A stretch of DNA of 32,043 nucleotides from assembly GCA_002279765.1 (NCBI GenBank), contig NCCR01000085.1, positions 1 through 32,043 on the forward strand, in the 5' to 3' direction. Under the pieces are notes generated by a model. That model was given only the letters and a program-made list of their open reading frames with translations. It had not been told where the DNA came from and searched no databases. Both the position numbers and the translations under genes were made by a program. Each line of letters opens with the position of its first letter. Position 1 is the stretch's first letter. Below are positions 16,464 to 24,291 of the stretch, piece after piece. This DNA is from Verrucomicrobia bacterium 12-59-8 (GTDB taxonomy: Bacteria; Verrucomicrobiota; Verrucomicrobiae; Verrucomicrobiales; Verrucomicrobiaceae).

Positions 16464-16883
16464 ATGCGAGTTTTCCTGGATACCAACATCCTCTTGGACA
16501 TCGTTGAACAGCGGATGCCGTTCTACACTGCCAGCCAGGCGGTTTTGAATGAATGCGATCAGCGAGGCTTTGAGATTTCGGTGGCCTGGCATGGTCTTGC
16601 CACGTTGTTCTACATCACCGCCAAGAGGCGTGGACAGGCCTTTGCCATGCAGATGATGCGGGATTTGCTGAACTGGGCCACGGTTGCAACCGTCGGGCAG
16701 AACGAGGCACAGGCTGCCCTCGCGTACGGCATTGCAGACTACGAGGACGCGATGGTGGCCGCTGCTGCAACTGCCAGCGGATCTGCATGGTTGATCACAC
16801 GGGATGAGGCCGGATTTACGAACAGCCCCGTTGCTCCCATCAGTCCAGACGCTTTTCTTCAGCAGTTGCCCACAAGAAGCTGA
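16464..16883 (+). CDS. PIN-domain toxin, VapC-like ribonuclease
   Basis: A 139-residue PIN-domain protein. Acidic active-site residues are visible at Asp6 (FLDTNILLD), Asp92/Asp95 (DYEDAMVAAAA) and Asp114 (ITRDEAGF). These coordinate Mg2+ for RNA cleavage in VapC-type toxins. The SAWLITRD segment is characteristic of the end of the fold. It is preceded by a small antitoxin gene and followed at 84 bases by a tRNA gene on the opposite strand. VapC toxins commonly cut tRNA or rRNA; the target here is unknown. The gene looks intact. Confidence 0.87.
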   Translation: MRVFLDTNILLDIVEQRMPFYTASQAVLNECDQRGFEISVAWHGLATLFYITAKRRGQAFAMQMMRDLLNWATVATVGQNEAQAALAYGIADYEDAMVAAAATASGSAWLITRDEAGFTNSPVAPISPDAFLQQLPTRS

Positions 16884-16966
16884 GTTTGTCTTTTTGCGGT
16901 GCTTGCTTGCTGTTCTCCTGTTTTATTCAAGGAGCCTGCGGGTGGACTACAATCTTCAATCGAAGA

Positions 16967-17041
16967 TGGTGCGCGATACAGGGTTCGAACCTGTGACCCC
17001 TACCATGTCAAGGTAATGCTCTACCACTGAGCTAATCGCGC
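16967..17041 (-). tRNA. tRNA-Val (anticodon GAC)
   Basis: Read on the minus strand, the acceptor stem GCGCGAT pairs perfectly with ATCGCGC. The D-arm TAGCTCAGTGGTAGAGC, a five-pair anticodon stem with loop TTGACAT (anticodon GAC) and the T-arm CAGGTTCGAACCCTG are all present. The discriminator A and an encoded CCA end (TGG at 16967-16969 on the plus strand) follow. The mature body is about 72 nt plus CCA. It lies next to the toxin-antitoxin pair. Confidence 0.95.
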
Positions 17042-17105
17042 GAGTCCGGGGGTGGAGTCTATAAACGACCCCTGCGGTTTGGGCAAACGGTTTTTGGATG
17101 GGAAA

Positions 17106-17825
17106 TCAACTGTTGTTCACCTGCTTGCGCACGGTGGTGCCTTGATTCATCAAATCGTCACGCTCCAGTCCGGTGAGCCGGGTGATGGCGCGCAGCAGCC
17201 ACAGCAGCAGGCCCAGAGTCACGCCCATGAGCGGGATGCCGATGACGAGGAAGCCTGCCCAGTTCAGGCGGCCAATGGCCTTGGTGTATTCCTCGCTGCC
17301 GGGCACCTTGTCTCCGAGCAGGTAGAGCGCGAGGGCGAAGTTGGCGATGGAGGAGAGCACCATCGTGCCCGCCATGCCCCACGAGGCTTTTTTGAGCAAC
17401 TGCGCGAAGCTGTGGTGCTTCTCTGGCGTGTCGAGCGCCTGGTGCAGCGCGGGCTGATTGATGACCTGCGGGTTGAGCAGCATCTCGTTGATCAGCGGTT
17501 TGCCCCAGCGATGGCTCAGCGGGAAGGCGATGCCGAGAAAGATGGGGAACATGGCCTCCTTGGCGGCAAACCACGTCGCATTCAGATTCCACAGCCCCAG
17601 CACCCCGGTGATGATGACCGCGATCAGACCCAGCACGGAGAAGAAGTTCAGCCCCCGCTTCTGAATGAAGCACCAGATGCCAAACCCCAGCGGCAGCAGC
17701 AGCGCCACGATCAGCGCCCACAGCGGCCCCAGCCGATCCGGCGCGCTGAGTTTTTCCAGCGCGATGGACGGCAGGATGACGGTGAGAGCGAGGTCGAGCA
17801 GGGGATGAGGCTGTTTTTGGGTCAC
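17106..17825 (-). CDS. VC0807-family integral membrane protein
   Basis: A membrane protein of about 239 residues from a GTG at 17825. It starts VTQKQPHPLLDLALTVILPSIAL and has about five to six hydrophobic segments. The stretch GPLWALIVALLLPLGFGIW, then LNFFSVLGLIAVIITGVLGL and AAKEAMFPIFLGIAF, is typical of VC0807-family proteins. Function is unknown; MFS/septation-like roles have been suggested for the family but cannot be read here. The frame stays open to an ATG at 17936, but those extra 37 residues (HSAFVVRHSAFIIPKF) look like translated intergenic repeat, so I exclude them. The C-terminus is charged. It is divergent from nadA. Confidence 0.75.
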   Translation of the reverse strand: MTQKQPHPLLDLALTVILPSIALEKLSAPDRLGPLWALIVALLLPLGFGIWCFIQKRGLNFFSVLGLIAVIITGVLGLWNLNATWFAAKEAMFPIFLGIAFPLSHRWGKPLINEMLLNPQVINQPALHQALDTPEKHHSFAQLLKKASWGMAGTMVLSSIANFALALYLLGDKVPGSEEYTKAIGRLNWAGFLVIGIPLMGVTLGLLLWLLRAITRLTGLERDDLMNQGTTVRKQVNNS

Positions 17826-17836
17826 GCGGAACTTTG

Positions 17837-17880
17837 GAATGATGAAGGCGGAATGTCGAACGACGAATGCCGAATGGGCA
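17837..17880. repeat. Degenerate GAATGnCGAA-type repeat
   Basis: A run of loosely repeated units (GAATGATGAAGGCGGAATG, ACGACGAATGCCGAATG) resembles the AATGACGAATGAG arm motif at 7141. It lies in the intergenic region between the VC0807-family gene and nadA and may be the same repeat class. Similarity was judged by eye. Confidence 0.35.
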
Positions 17881-18011
17881 CGGTCAATTTGCAAGGTTCG
17901 GTTCTTCCATCCCTCATCGGCCTGCGGACGTACCATGATCGCTCACGAGCATTTACGAAGCTCTCTTGACCTCGTTCCTCTCCGTTTTACGCTCTCCTTC
18001 CCCTCATTTCC

Positions 18012-18953
18012 ATGGTCGCCACCGCAGCCCCCAGCCTCATCGAAGAAATCCGCCGTCTCAAACAGGAGCGCAATGCCGTGATCCTGGCGCACAATTACCA
18101 GGACAAGGCCATCCAGGAGATCGCTGACTTTGTGGGGGATTCCCTTGGCCTGGCCTACAAGGCGAAGGAGACCGAGGCGGATGTCATCGTCTTCTGCGGC
18201 GTGCATTTCATGGCCGAAACCGCCAAGATCGTGAACCCCGGCAAGATCGTGGTGTTGCCAGATGCCAATGCCGGCTGCTCGCTGGAGCAGAGCTGCCCCG
18301 GACCGCAGCTTGAGGCCTTCCTGAAGGCGAATGCCGCCAAGAACTACTACGTCATCGCCTACATCAACTGCAGCGGCCACGTGAAGGCCCTGAGCGACTG
18401 CATCTGCACCAGCGGCAACGCCGACAAGATCGTCGAAGCCGCGCCAAAGGATCGCCCGATCCTTTTTGTGCCAGATCAAAACCTCGGCTCATGGGTCATG
18501 GAGCGCACCGGCCGCAAGATGGACCTGTGGAAGGGCGCCTGCTACGTGCATGTCGAGTTCACCCGCGACAGCATCCAGCAGATCAAAGACGAGTACCCCG
18601 ACGCCAAAGTCGTGGCCCATCCCGAATGCACCTACGCCGTCCGCATCCTGGCGGATGAAGTGTGCAGCACTGAGAAGATGGTCGGCTACTGCCGCAGCAG
18701 CCCTGCCAGCGCCTTCATCATCGTCACCGAAAGCGGCATGCTGCACCGCCTGGAGCGCGAAGTCCCCGGCAAGAAATTCATCCCCGGCCCCACGGGTCAC
18801 TGCGCCTGCGCCGACTGCCGCTACATGAAGCTCAACACCCTGCAAAAACTCCACGACTGCCTGCGCGATCTCTCGCCCGGCGTGGAGATGGACGAAGGCC
18901 TGCGCAAGCGTGCGGAGAAGCCGATTTTGCGCATGCTGGAGCTGAGCCGGTAA
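18012..18953 (+). CDS. nadA: Quinolinate synthase A
   Basis: A 313-residue NadA, which condenses iminoaspartate with dihydroxyacetone phosphate to quinolinate in de novo NAD biosynthesis, using a [4Fe-4S] cluster in the cytoplasm. Signatures include ILAHNYQ, DFVGDSLGLAY, VIVFCGVHFMAETAKI and LPDANAGCSLEQSC. The cluster cysteines are probably Cys89, Cys177 (WKGACYVHVEF) and one from the CACADC cluster at 264-269 (HCACADCRYMKLN). HPEC near 203-206 and TESGM are also conserved. No nadB or nadC is adjacent. The start gives the usual short N-terminus; the gene is intact and followed by intergenic repeats. A link to the NAD-targeting TIR protein is not implied. Confidence 0.95.
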   Translation: MVATAAPSLIEEIRRLKQERNAVILAHNYQDKAIQEIADFVGDSLGLAYKAKETEADVIVFCGVHFMAETAKIVNPGKIVVLPDANAGCSLEQSCPGPQLEAFLKANAAKNYYVIAYINCSGHVKALSDCICTSGNADKIVEAAPKDRPILFVPDQNLGSWVMERTGRKMDLWKGACYVHVEFTRDSIQQIKDEYPDAKVVAHPECTYAVRILADEVCSTEKMVGYCRSSPASAFIIVTESGMLHRLEREVPGKKFIPGPTGHCACADCRYMKLNTLQKLHDCLRDLSPGVEMDEGLRKRAEKPILRMLELSR

Positions 18954-19010
18954 AAGTGATGCAGGCAAGCCTGCCTGCTACGTGCGTTTTCCAGCATTTG
19001 GTTGCGGGTA

Positions 19011-19317
19011 AGTACGATGGGCACTCCTGCCCGTCGATCAGCGTGTGGAATCGCCGCATGGCTCGATGCCACCCAGGGCCGGGCGGTTGACCGAAGATCT
19101 CACTTCATCCCGCGAAAGCGGTGTCGCCGATACAGGCTTGCGCCGTGCATCTCTGCCTCCGCAGTCCAAGACGCTGTCGCGCTCGCGGTGGCACTGGCTT
19201 GGAGGTTAGCGGCAGGCTAAAGCGAACGATACACCGCCTAAATTACGTGCCATTCCATGCGGGCGTTTTTGCCTGCAAAGAGAGCGCTGATCGACGGGCA
19301 GGAGTGCCCATCGTACT
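19011..19317. repeat. 33-bp perfect inverted repeats flanking 241 bp
   Basis: The sequences at 19011-19043 and 19285-19317 are exact reverse complements. Each is itself a hairpin (GGGCACTCCTGCCC core). The interior includes a REPIN-like arm remnant (TCCAAGACGCTGTCGCG, about 19165-19182). A third copy is at 26095-26187, interrupted by an insert. Together with 18961-18978 (a GCAGGCA/TGCCTGC hairpin) these fill the stretch between nadA and the haem protein; no gene is seen there. Confidence 0.75.
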
Positions 19318-19319
19318 TT

Positions 19320-20576
19320 TCACCGCCACCAGCTCGGCAGATCCGTCATCGTATCCTTCAAAATGCCCCGAATCGCCACACGCTCTCCGGGCGCGAGATG
19401 CGCATGCTGGGCGTCCGGTGCTTCCCGCAGATACAGCGCCATGTGGTAATACACACGCTCCTTCAGCTCCTTCGGCGCGTGCTTCCAGGTGTCGGTGTAG
19501 AGCATGTAGCTGCAGCGGTGTTTGAACATGCGGGTCTTCAAATCGAGATCCTTCAGCGACAGGCCGGTCTTCGACACCTTGCGGTCGCGCAGGAAATCCT
19601 GCACGTAGGCGGGATCTCCCACGATGCCTTTGGCGGGGAACTTGGCTTCGTCGGCAAAGGTGATGTAGCGCGCGAGTTCCTGGGCGCGTTCCTCGATCTC
19701 CGCCTTGGCTACAGCGCCCAGCATGCCTTTGCCCTCGCTCTTGAGCTGACGCACGGTGTAGATGGCATAGACCAGCCGGTTCTCGAAGCCCATCTGGTGT
19801 TCGTTCATCAGATTGGGCAGGATGTCGCTGGTGGGCAGCAGCAGCAGGCTCAGGTCAGAGTACTGCCCGGGGTTCACAGAGGAGATCTCGTTTTTCCCGT
19901 TGTTCGGGATGCCCATCACGTTCGCCCTGTGGTTGGCGATGTTGTGCTGGCCGGTGAGGTGCCAGCCGCCGAAGCGGTCCTCCAGCGGGATCTGATGCCC
20001 CTGCACATCCCGGCGGAACGTCTCCAGGCTCGATCCTGCGCGAGAGACCAGCAGGGACTCCGCGATCAATCCCGGCAGCCGCCGTGTGGCATTGCCGGCA
20101 TGGCAGTTCATGCATTTGGTGGAGCGCGTCACATTGGGCACCGGCCCACCGGGGTGCAGGCGGTCAAAGACATAAAACATCGGCCCCATCTCAGGGTCTG
20201 CGGCGATGATCTCCACCAGCCCGCCCGGCACCCAGCCGAGGTAGGTGTCCTCGTTGAAGTAGAGCGCACGCGGGTTGCGCGGATTGATGATCTCGCTTTG
20301 CAGCGAGCTCGCGGAGAACACCATGATCTGCGAGCTGATGGGGATGTTCAGCGCCTCCAGCAGGCTGGTCAGGAAGGCCTTGTCGTTCGTGGTGTCCAGC
20401 TTCACGCCACCCTTTTGCGCCTTTTCCTGCAGCTCGGCAAAGCGGTCCTTCGGCTTCCATTCGAGGTAGGAATGCGGTGGCCCCCTGAAATCAATGACGC
20501 GTGGAGCCTTCGTCTCCGCAGCCGAAGCGGCGGAGATTGACAAAACCAGCAGCATCGTCAGGAATCGGGAACGCAT
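19320..20576 (-). CDS. Exported protein with one c-type haem motif
   Basis: A 418-residue protein with a Sec signal peptide (MRSRFLTMLLVLSISAASAA). A single CMNCH haem-binding motif at residues 155-159 is preceded by VTRSTK, so a periplasmic mono-haem cytochrome-like protein is likely. The conserved-looking parts include SSQIMVFSASSLQ, RNPRALYFNEDTYLGWVPGG and GQHNIANHRANVMGIPN. I recall similar uncharacterised proteins in planctomycetes and verrucomicrobia but cannot name a function. Axial ligands beyond His159 are not assigned. It ends just beside a 33-bp repeat and is divergent from malQ, with 82 bases between their start codons. Confidence 0.72.
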   Translation of the reverse strand: MRSRFLTMLLVLSISAASAAETKAPRVIDFRGPPHSYLEWKPKDRFAELQEKAQKGGVKLDTTNDKAFLTSLLEALNIPISSQIMVFSASSLQSEIINPRNPRALYFNEDTYLGWVPGGLVEIIAADPEMGPMFYVFDRLHPGGPVPNVTRSTKCMNCHAGNATRRLPGLIAESLLVSRAGSSLETFRRDVQGHQIPLEDRFGGWHLTGQHNIANHRANVMGIPNNGKNEISSVNPGQYSDLSLLLLPTSDILPNLMNEHQMGFENRLVYAIYTVRQLKSEGKGMLGAVAKAEIEERAQELARYITFADEAKFPAKGIVGDPAYVQDFLRDRKVSKTGLSLKDLDLKTRMFKHRCSYMLYTDTWKHAPKELKERVYYHMALYLREAPDAQHAHLAPGERVAIRGILKDTMTDLPSWWR

Positions 20577-20658
20577 TGTGCTCTATACGCTTGCGAAGTT
20601 ACCCAAATCGCACCAGACAACCACCAATCATTGTCATTCTGGTCATCCCCACCCGCTC

Positions 20659-22350
20659 ATGCCTACCATCCAGCCACGCCGTGCAGGTATTTTGATCCCC
20701 GTTTTCGCCCTGCGCACCCCTGAGGATCTCGGCATTGGCGACATCGGCGGCGTGCGTCAGCTCATCGACTGGTCCGCAGACACGGGGATCGGCTTTGTGC
20801 AGTTTCTGCCCATCAACGCCACCGGCAGCGACAGCAGCCCCTACAACGCCATCAGCTCCGTCGCGCTGGATTACCTCACGCTGGATCTCTCCCCGGCCGT
20901 GCTGCCTGAGCTGGATGAAAAATTCTACAGCACCATCACCGGCATCCTGCGCGTCGATCTGCTGCGCCATGGCTCGGTGAACTACCCCAAGGTGCGGCGG
21001 CTGAAAAACACCCTGCTGCGCCGTGCCTTCAGCCAGATCGAAAGCCAGCCCGAGCGCATGGCCCAGTTTGAGGCTTTCTGCGTGAAGGAGGCGGGGTGGC
21101 TCGATGACTTCTGCCTCTTCAAAGTCCTCATGGAGGTGCATGGCCATGAAGACTGGACCAACTGGCGCGATGACCTCAATACCGCCGCCAAGGCCCACGC
21201 CTGGCGTGATGCGCAGGGGGACGAAATCGACGACCGCATCCTCTTTCATGCCTACGTGCAGTGGCTCTGTTTCAGCCAGTGGGGCGAACTCCGCACCTAT
21301 GCCAACGGCAAGGGGGTCAAGCTCATGGGCGACATTCCCTTTGGCATCTCCTGGTGCAGCGCGGATGTCTTCTTCAAGCCCGAGCAGTTTGATCTTACCT
21401 GGTGCGGCGGCGCTCCGCCGGAGACTTACTTCAAAGACGATTACTTCGTGCAGCGTTGGGGCCAGAACTGGGGCATCCCGCATTACCGCTGGGATGTCAT
21501 GGAGCAGGGCGGCTACCAGTGGTGGCGGCAGCGCACGCAGAAGCTCACCGTGGTCTTCGACATCTTCCGCATCGACCACGTGCTCGGCTTCTACCGCATC
21601 TACAGCTTCCCGTGGCGGCCCACCCGCAATGCGGAGTTCTGCTACCTCACTGACGAAGATGCCAAAGCCCTCACCGACGGGCGTCTGCCGCACTTCATCG
21701 AAAACGCCGACGACACGCCCGAGCACAAAGCCGCCAACCTCGCCAATGGCGACAAATACCTGCGCATGATCCTCGACGCCGCAGCCGGCAAAGCCGAGGT
21801 CGTGGCCGAAGACCTCGGCACCGTGCCTGACTACGTGCGCCCGCACCTCCTCGGCCTCGACATCCCCGGCTTCAAAGTCAGCCAGTGGGAGCACAATGAG
21901 CAGGGCCGCGTCGTCATGGGCAACACGTATGACAACTGCGCCTTCACCACCTACGCCACGCACGATCATGAGCCCATGCGTACGCACTGGGAGCACCGCC
22001 GCCGCGATGCCATGAGCAGCGATGAATCCGAGCGCGCTTTAGGCAATAAAGAGCTGGGCGATCTCGCCGAATTTGCCGGCCTGCGTTTCTCCTCCGAAGG
22101 CTGGCCGGAATACGACGCCCACATCCGCCATGCCCTGCTGGAGGCCCTGCTCACCAGCAACGCCCGCTTCGCCGCCTTCATGCTCACTGATCTCTATGGC
22201 CTTGAAGACCGCTTCAACGTCCCCGGCATCGCCGCCGACAGCAACTGGAGCGCCCGCCTGCCCATGACCGTCGCCGAACTGCGCAACGCCCCGCCCTGGA
22301 AAGAAGAAGGCGAGTGGCTCAAAAAAGCAATCAAGAGCACCGGGCGCTAA
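20659..22350 (+). CDS. malQ: 4-alpha-glucanotransferase (GH77, amylomaltase)
   Basis: A 563-residue GH77 enzyme that transfers alpha-1,4-glucan segments in maltodextrin and glycogen metabolism, in the cytoplasm. It starts RRAGILIPVFALRTPEDLGIGD and contains FLPINATGSDSSPYNAISS. The probable nucleophile is Asp306 in FRIDHVLGFYRIYSFPW and the acid/base is Glu384 in VVAEDLGTVP; the ATHDHEPMRTHW motif follows. The open frame extends back to 20494, but only the ATG at 20659 gives the normal family start. The short length without an extra N-terminal module matches bacterial amylomaltases. No glycogen or maltose genes are adjacent. A weak hairpin (CTTGTTCC/GGAACAAG, 22398-22420) lies downstream without a T-run. 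Confidence 0.94.
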   Translation: MPTIQPRRAGILIPVFALRTPEDLGIGDIGGVRQLIDWSADTGIGFVQFLPINATGSDSSPYNAISSVALDYLTLDLSPAVLPELDEKFYSTITGILRVDLLRHGSVNYPKVRRLKNTLLRRAFSQIESQPERMAQFEAFCVKEAGWLDDFCLFKVLMEVHGHEDWTNWRDDLNTAAKAHAWRDAQGDEIDDRILFHAYVQWLCFSQWGELRTYANGKGVKLMGDIPFGISWCSADVFFKPEQFDLTWCGGAPPETYFKDDYFVQRWGQNWGIPHYRWDVMEQGGYQWWRQRTQKLTVVFDIFRIDHVLGFYRIYSFPWRPTRNAEFCYLTDEDAKALTDGRLPHFIENADDTPEHKAANLANGDKYLRMILDAAAGKAEVVAEDLGTVPDYVRPHLLGLDIPGFKVSQWEHNEQGRVVMGNTYDNCAFTTYATHDHEPMRTHWEHRRRDAMSSDESERALGNKELGDLAEFAGLRFSSEGWPEYDAHIRHALLEALLTSNARFAAFMLTDLYGLEDRFNVPGIAADSNWSARLPMTVAELRNAPPWKEEGEWLKKAIKSTGR

Positions 22351-22624
22351 AGCAGGCCAGTTGCGCCGCTTCTGGAGCATTCAGGGATAGATAGGACTTG
22401 TTCCCGAACTGAGGAACAAGGTAGATGATTCATGCAGGATCGTGGGATGGGTGTGGCGACAGCCCGCCCGTCCATCAGCGTACGGCAAACACCATGGCGT
22501 ACGAGCACCTTCGAAGTCGGGCGGTCTGGCGAAGAAGCATGCAGGTGCTGACGTGCGCACCCCGCGCCAGACACATCCAACCTACGACTCGGAATGCGTG
22601 TCTCACTCTTTGAACAAATTTAAC

Positions 22625-23441
22625 TCACGGCAGTCCCCAGGCTGCCCGCAGCGCCGCATAGTCCGCCTTGGGCAGCAGCACGTAATGCGGCGAGGCCGAT
22701 GGGTCCAGCCAGCGCAGCAGGCGCGTCAGATCCCCCTCGGCCATGGTGGTGCAGCCGGCGCTGGGCTTGTCCGGGCCACGGCGGACGTGGAAGAAGATGG
22801 CGCTGCCATAGCCGGGAGCTGTGGGCTGTTGATTGTGGCGGATTTCGAGCATCCACTTGTAGGCGGCATCGCCCAGACGCATTTTTTGCTTCTCAAACCA
22901 CGGCGGGATGCCCTGGCGGGGATCAATGCGGACGTGGCGGTTGTAATACTGCGGCAGGGACGAGTCATCGACATAGGCGTCCCACGGGCCCACCTGGATG
23001 TAGGGCCAGCGGGCACCGCCGGGCGGGGTGGCGGCATAGCCAAACAGCGAACCCAGATGAAACACGCCTGCCGGGGCACGCCAGTCTTTTTCCACCTTGG
23101 CGGGAATGCCGTTCGGGAATGCCGTTCTGCGGCGGACTAAAGACCCCGCGCCCCCAGGCCGGCCCCTTTCTGCCCAGCAGGACGGGCACTGGCTTCTCAA
23201 AAACGGCCTGCCATGGAGCCCCGGCGGAGGCGCGCTGGTAGCACTGCATCGTGGCCGTGTTCGAGTCCCAGGTGGCTGCACGGGAGACGATCACCTGGCG
23301 TACCCCACGACCTAGCTGCGCGTGAGACACTGAGGGCCACAGGGCGGAAATGCTGATGGCCAGCAGAGTGAGAAGACCTGCCTTTTTTCGATGAAAAACT
23401 TTTTGGTATTGCATGGGGAAGCTGTTTCCGAATATATTCAT
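22625..23441 (-). pseudogene. L,D-transpeptidase (YkuD family), frameshifted by a 13-bp duplication
   Basis: The N-terminal frame from the ATG at 23441 (or 23414) encodes a signal peptide (KKAGLLTLLAISISALWPSVSHAQ) and runs through VIVSRAATWDSNTATMQCYQR and PVLLGRKGPAWGRGVFSPPQNG. The rest is in the next frame: DWRAPAGVFHLGSLFGYA, then the catalytic block HVRRGPDKPSAGCTTM, whose Cys is the YkuD nucleophile. A 13-base unit is exactly tandemly repeated at 23101-23126 at the switch. Removing one copy joins the frames into a 267-residue protein with the expected GRG...GRAPAGVF pattern. L,D-transpeptidases crosslink peptidoglycan in the periplasm. As it stands the product is truncated and lacks the active-site Cys, unless slippage or frameshifting restores it. 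Confidence 0.88.
23101..23126. repeat. 13-bp exact tandem duplication inside the L,D-transpeptidase gene
   Basis: CGGGAATGCCGTT occurs twice head to tail (23101-23113 and 23114-23126). Thirteen is not a multiple of three, and the reading frame of the gene changes exactly here. Loss of one copy would restore the frame. Confidence 0.95.
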
Positions 23442-23447
23442 TAAATC

Positions 23448-23524
23448 AACCCTGCCGGGTTAATTGGATTCAGGTTTTGGGGGTTTTTTTCCTGAGCTCC
23501 GAGTTCCGGCAGGGTTGTTTTTTT
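23448..23524 (+). terminator. Terminator-like inverted repeat upstream of the L,D-transpeptidase gene
   Basis: AACCCTGCCGG (23448-23458) and CCGGCAGGGTT (23506-23516) are perfect inverse complements separated by 47 bases, followed by G and seven Ts. On the plus strand this looks like a terminator with a long loop, but no plus-strand gene ends before it. On the minus strand it would sit in the leader of the L,D-transpeptidase mRNA. A second small hairpin (GCCTGCGGGCAGGC) follows at 23525-23538. Confidence 0.5.
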
Positions 23525-23592
23525 GCCTGCGGGCAGGCATTAGGTGAATCTAGCACATTGATTCGCGGCCAAGGCATACTAATGATGGTCCC

Positions 23593-24219
23593 ATGAACTT
23601 TTGGTGCCTTTCAGTTATTCTCGGAGCCGCAGCCTGCCTCAGCCTCTCTTCCTGTACCAATTCTTCAGTCGTCAGCCTCGAGTATGTGCCAAAGCCCGCC
23701 CTGATGGCGCGTGGGGCTCCTGAATTCGCCGTGGGCCAGTTCAAGGACAAGCGCGGTGAGAAGCCCCAGACGCTCGGGCATGTGCGCCTGCCCATCGGCC
23801 CCAAGGTGGATACCATCCAGACTCGCCTGCCTGTCAGCGATGTCGTCCGCAACGCCTTTGGCTACGCGCTGGACGCACGCGGGATGCTCGCCACCGAAGT
23901 GAAGGGCCGTTTCATCCTCACGGGAGAAATCCAGGATCTGCGCTCCCAGCTCCTCGTACATCCCTATGGCTACGCCCGCATCCGGGTGAATGTGGTCGAA
24001 GCCGCTTCTGGCCGCGTGCTGTTTACGCAGGTCTATGAAGGCGAGCGCCAGAGCAACGCTTACCGTCCCGGCAGCGGCTCGCCTGTGCCTTTGCTGCGGG
24101 ATCTGACCTCCCGCGCCCTGCAGGAGGCCGTGGACCGCGCCCTGGATGACCCACGCATGCGCCAGCAAATCGGTGCCGGCATGGACAACCGCCCGCGCTA
24201 CGCGCCGGGCATGCTGTAA
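23593..24219 (+). CDS. Predicted lipoprotein, YajG-like
   Basis: A 208-residue protein with a lipoprotein signal: hydrophobic SVILGAAACLSLSSC with the lipobox LSSC and acceptor Cys21. The mature part has an alternating beta pattern (FAVGQFKDKRGEKPQTLGHVR, GRFILTGEIQDLRSQLL, YARIRVNVVEAASGRVLFTQVYEG), followed by helices RDLTSRALQEAVDRALDDP. This resembles YajG and related envelope lipoproteins of unknown function. It is convergent with the phosphatase-like gene at 24292; the 72 bases between them show no clear terminator. An envelope location is well supported, the function is not. Confidence 0.75.
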   Translation: MNFWCLSVILGAAACLSLSSCTNSSVVSLEYVPKPALMARGAPEFAVGQFKDKRGEKPQTLGHVRLPIGPKVDTIQTRLPVSDVVRNAFGYALDARGMLATEVKGRFILTGEIQDLRSQLLVHPYGYARIRVNVVEAASGRVLFTQVYEGERQSNAYRPGSGSPVPLLRDLTSRALQEAVDRALDDPRMRQQIGAGMDNRPRYAPGML

Positions 24220-24291
24220 GGCAAAGTACTCATGAGCTTTAGCTCAGGGTCTGGGATGGATGCTCCAGCCCCCTTAGGACATATATCGGCC

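Noticed and set aside
16804..17016. Short ORF ending MVRDTGFEPVTP
   Set aside because: This is a well-known false ORF read across a tRNA gene.
17052..17969. 305-codon plus-strand ORF opposite the VC0807-family gene
   Set aside because: Gln/His-rich shadow of a membrane protein gene; no family features, and it runs through the repeat at 17837.
19011..19317. Possible CRISPR array
   Set aside because: Only two hairpin copies in opposite orientation with a 241-bp interior; no regularly spaced direct repeats and no cas genes.
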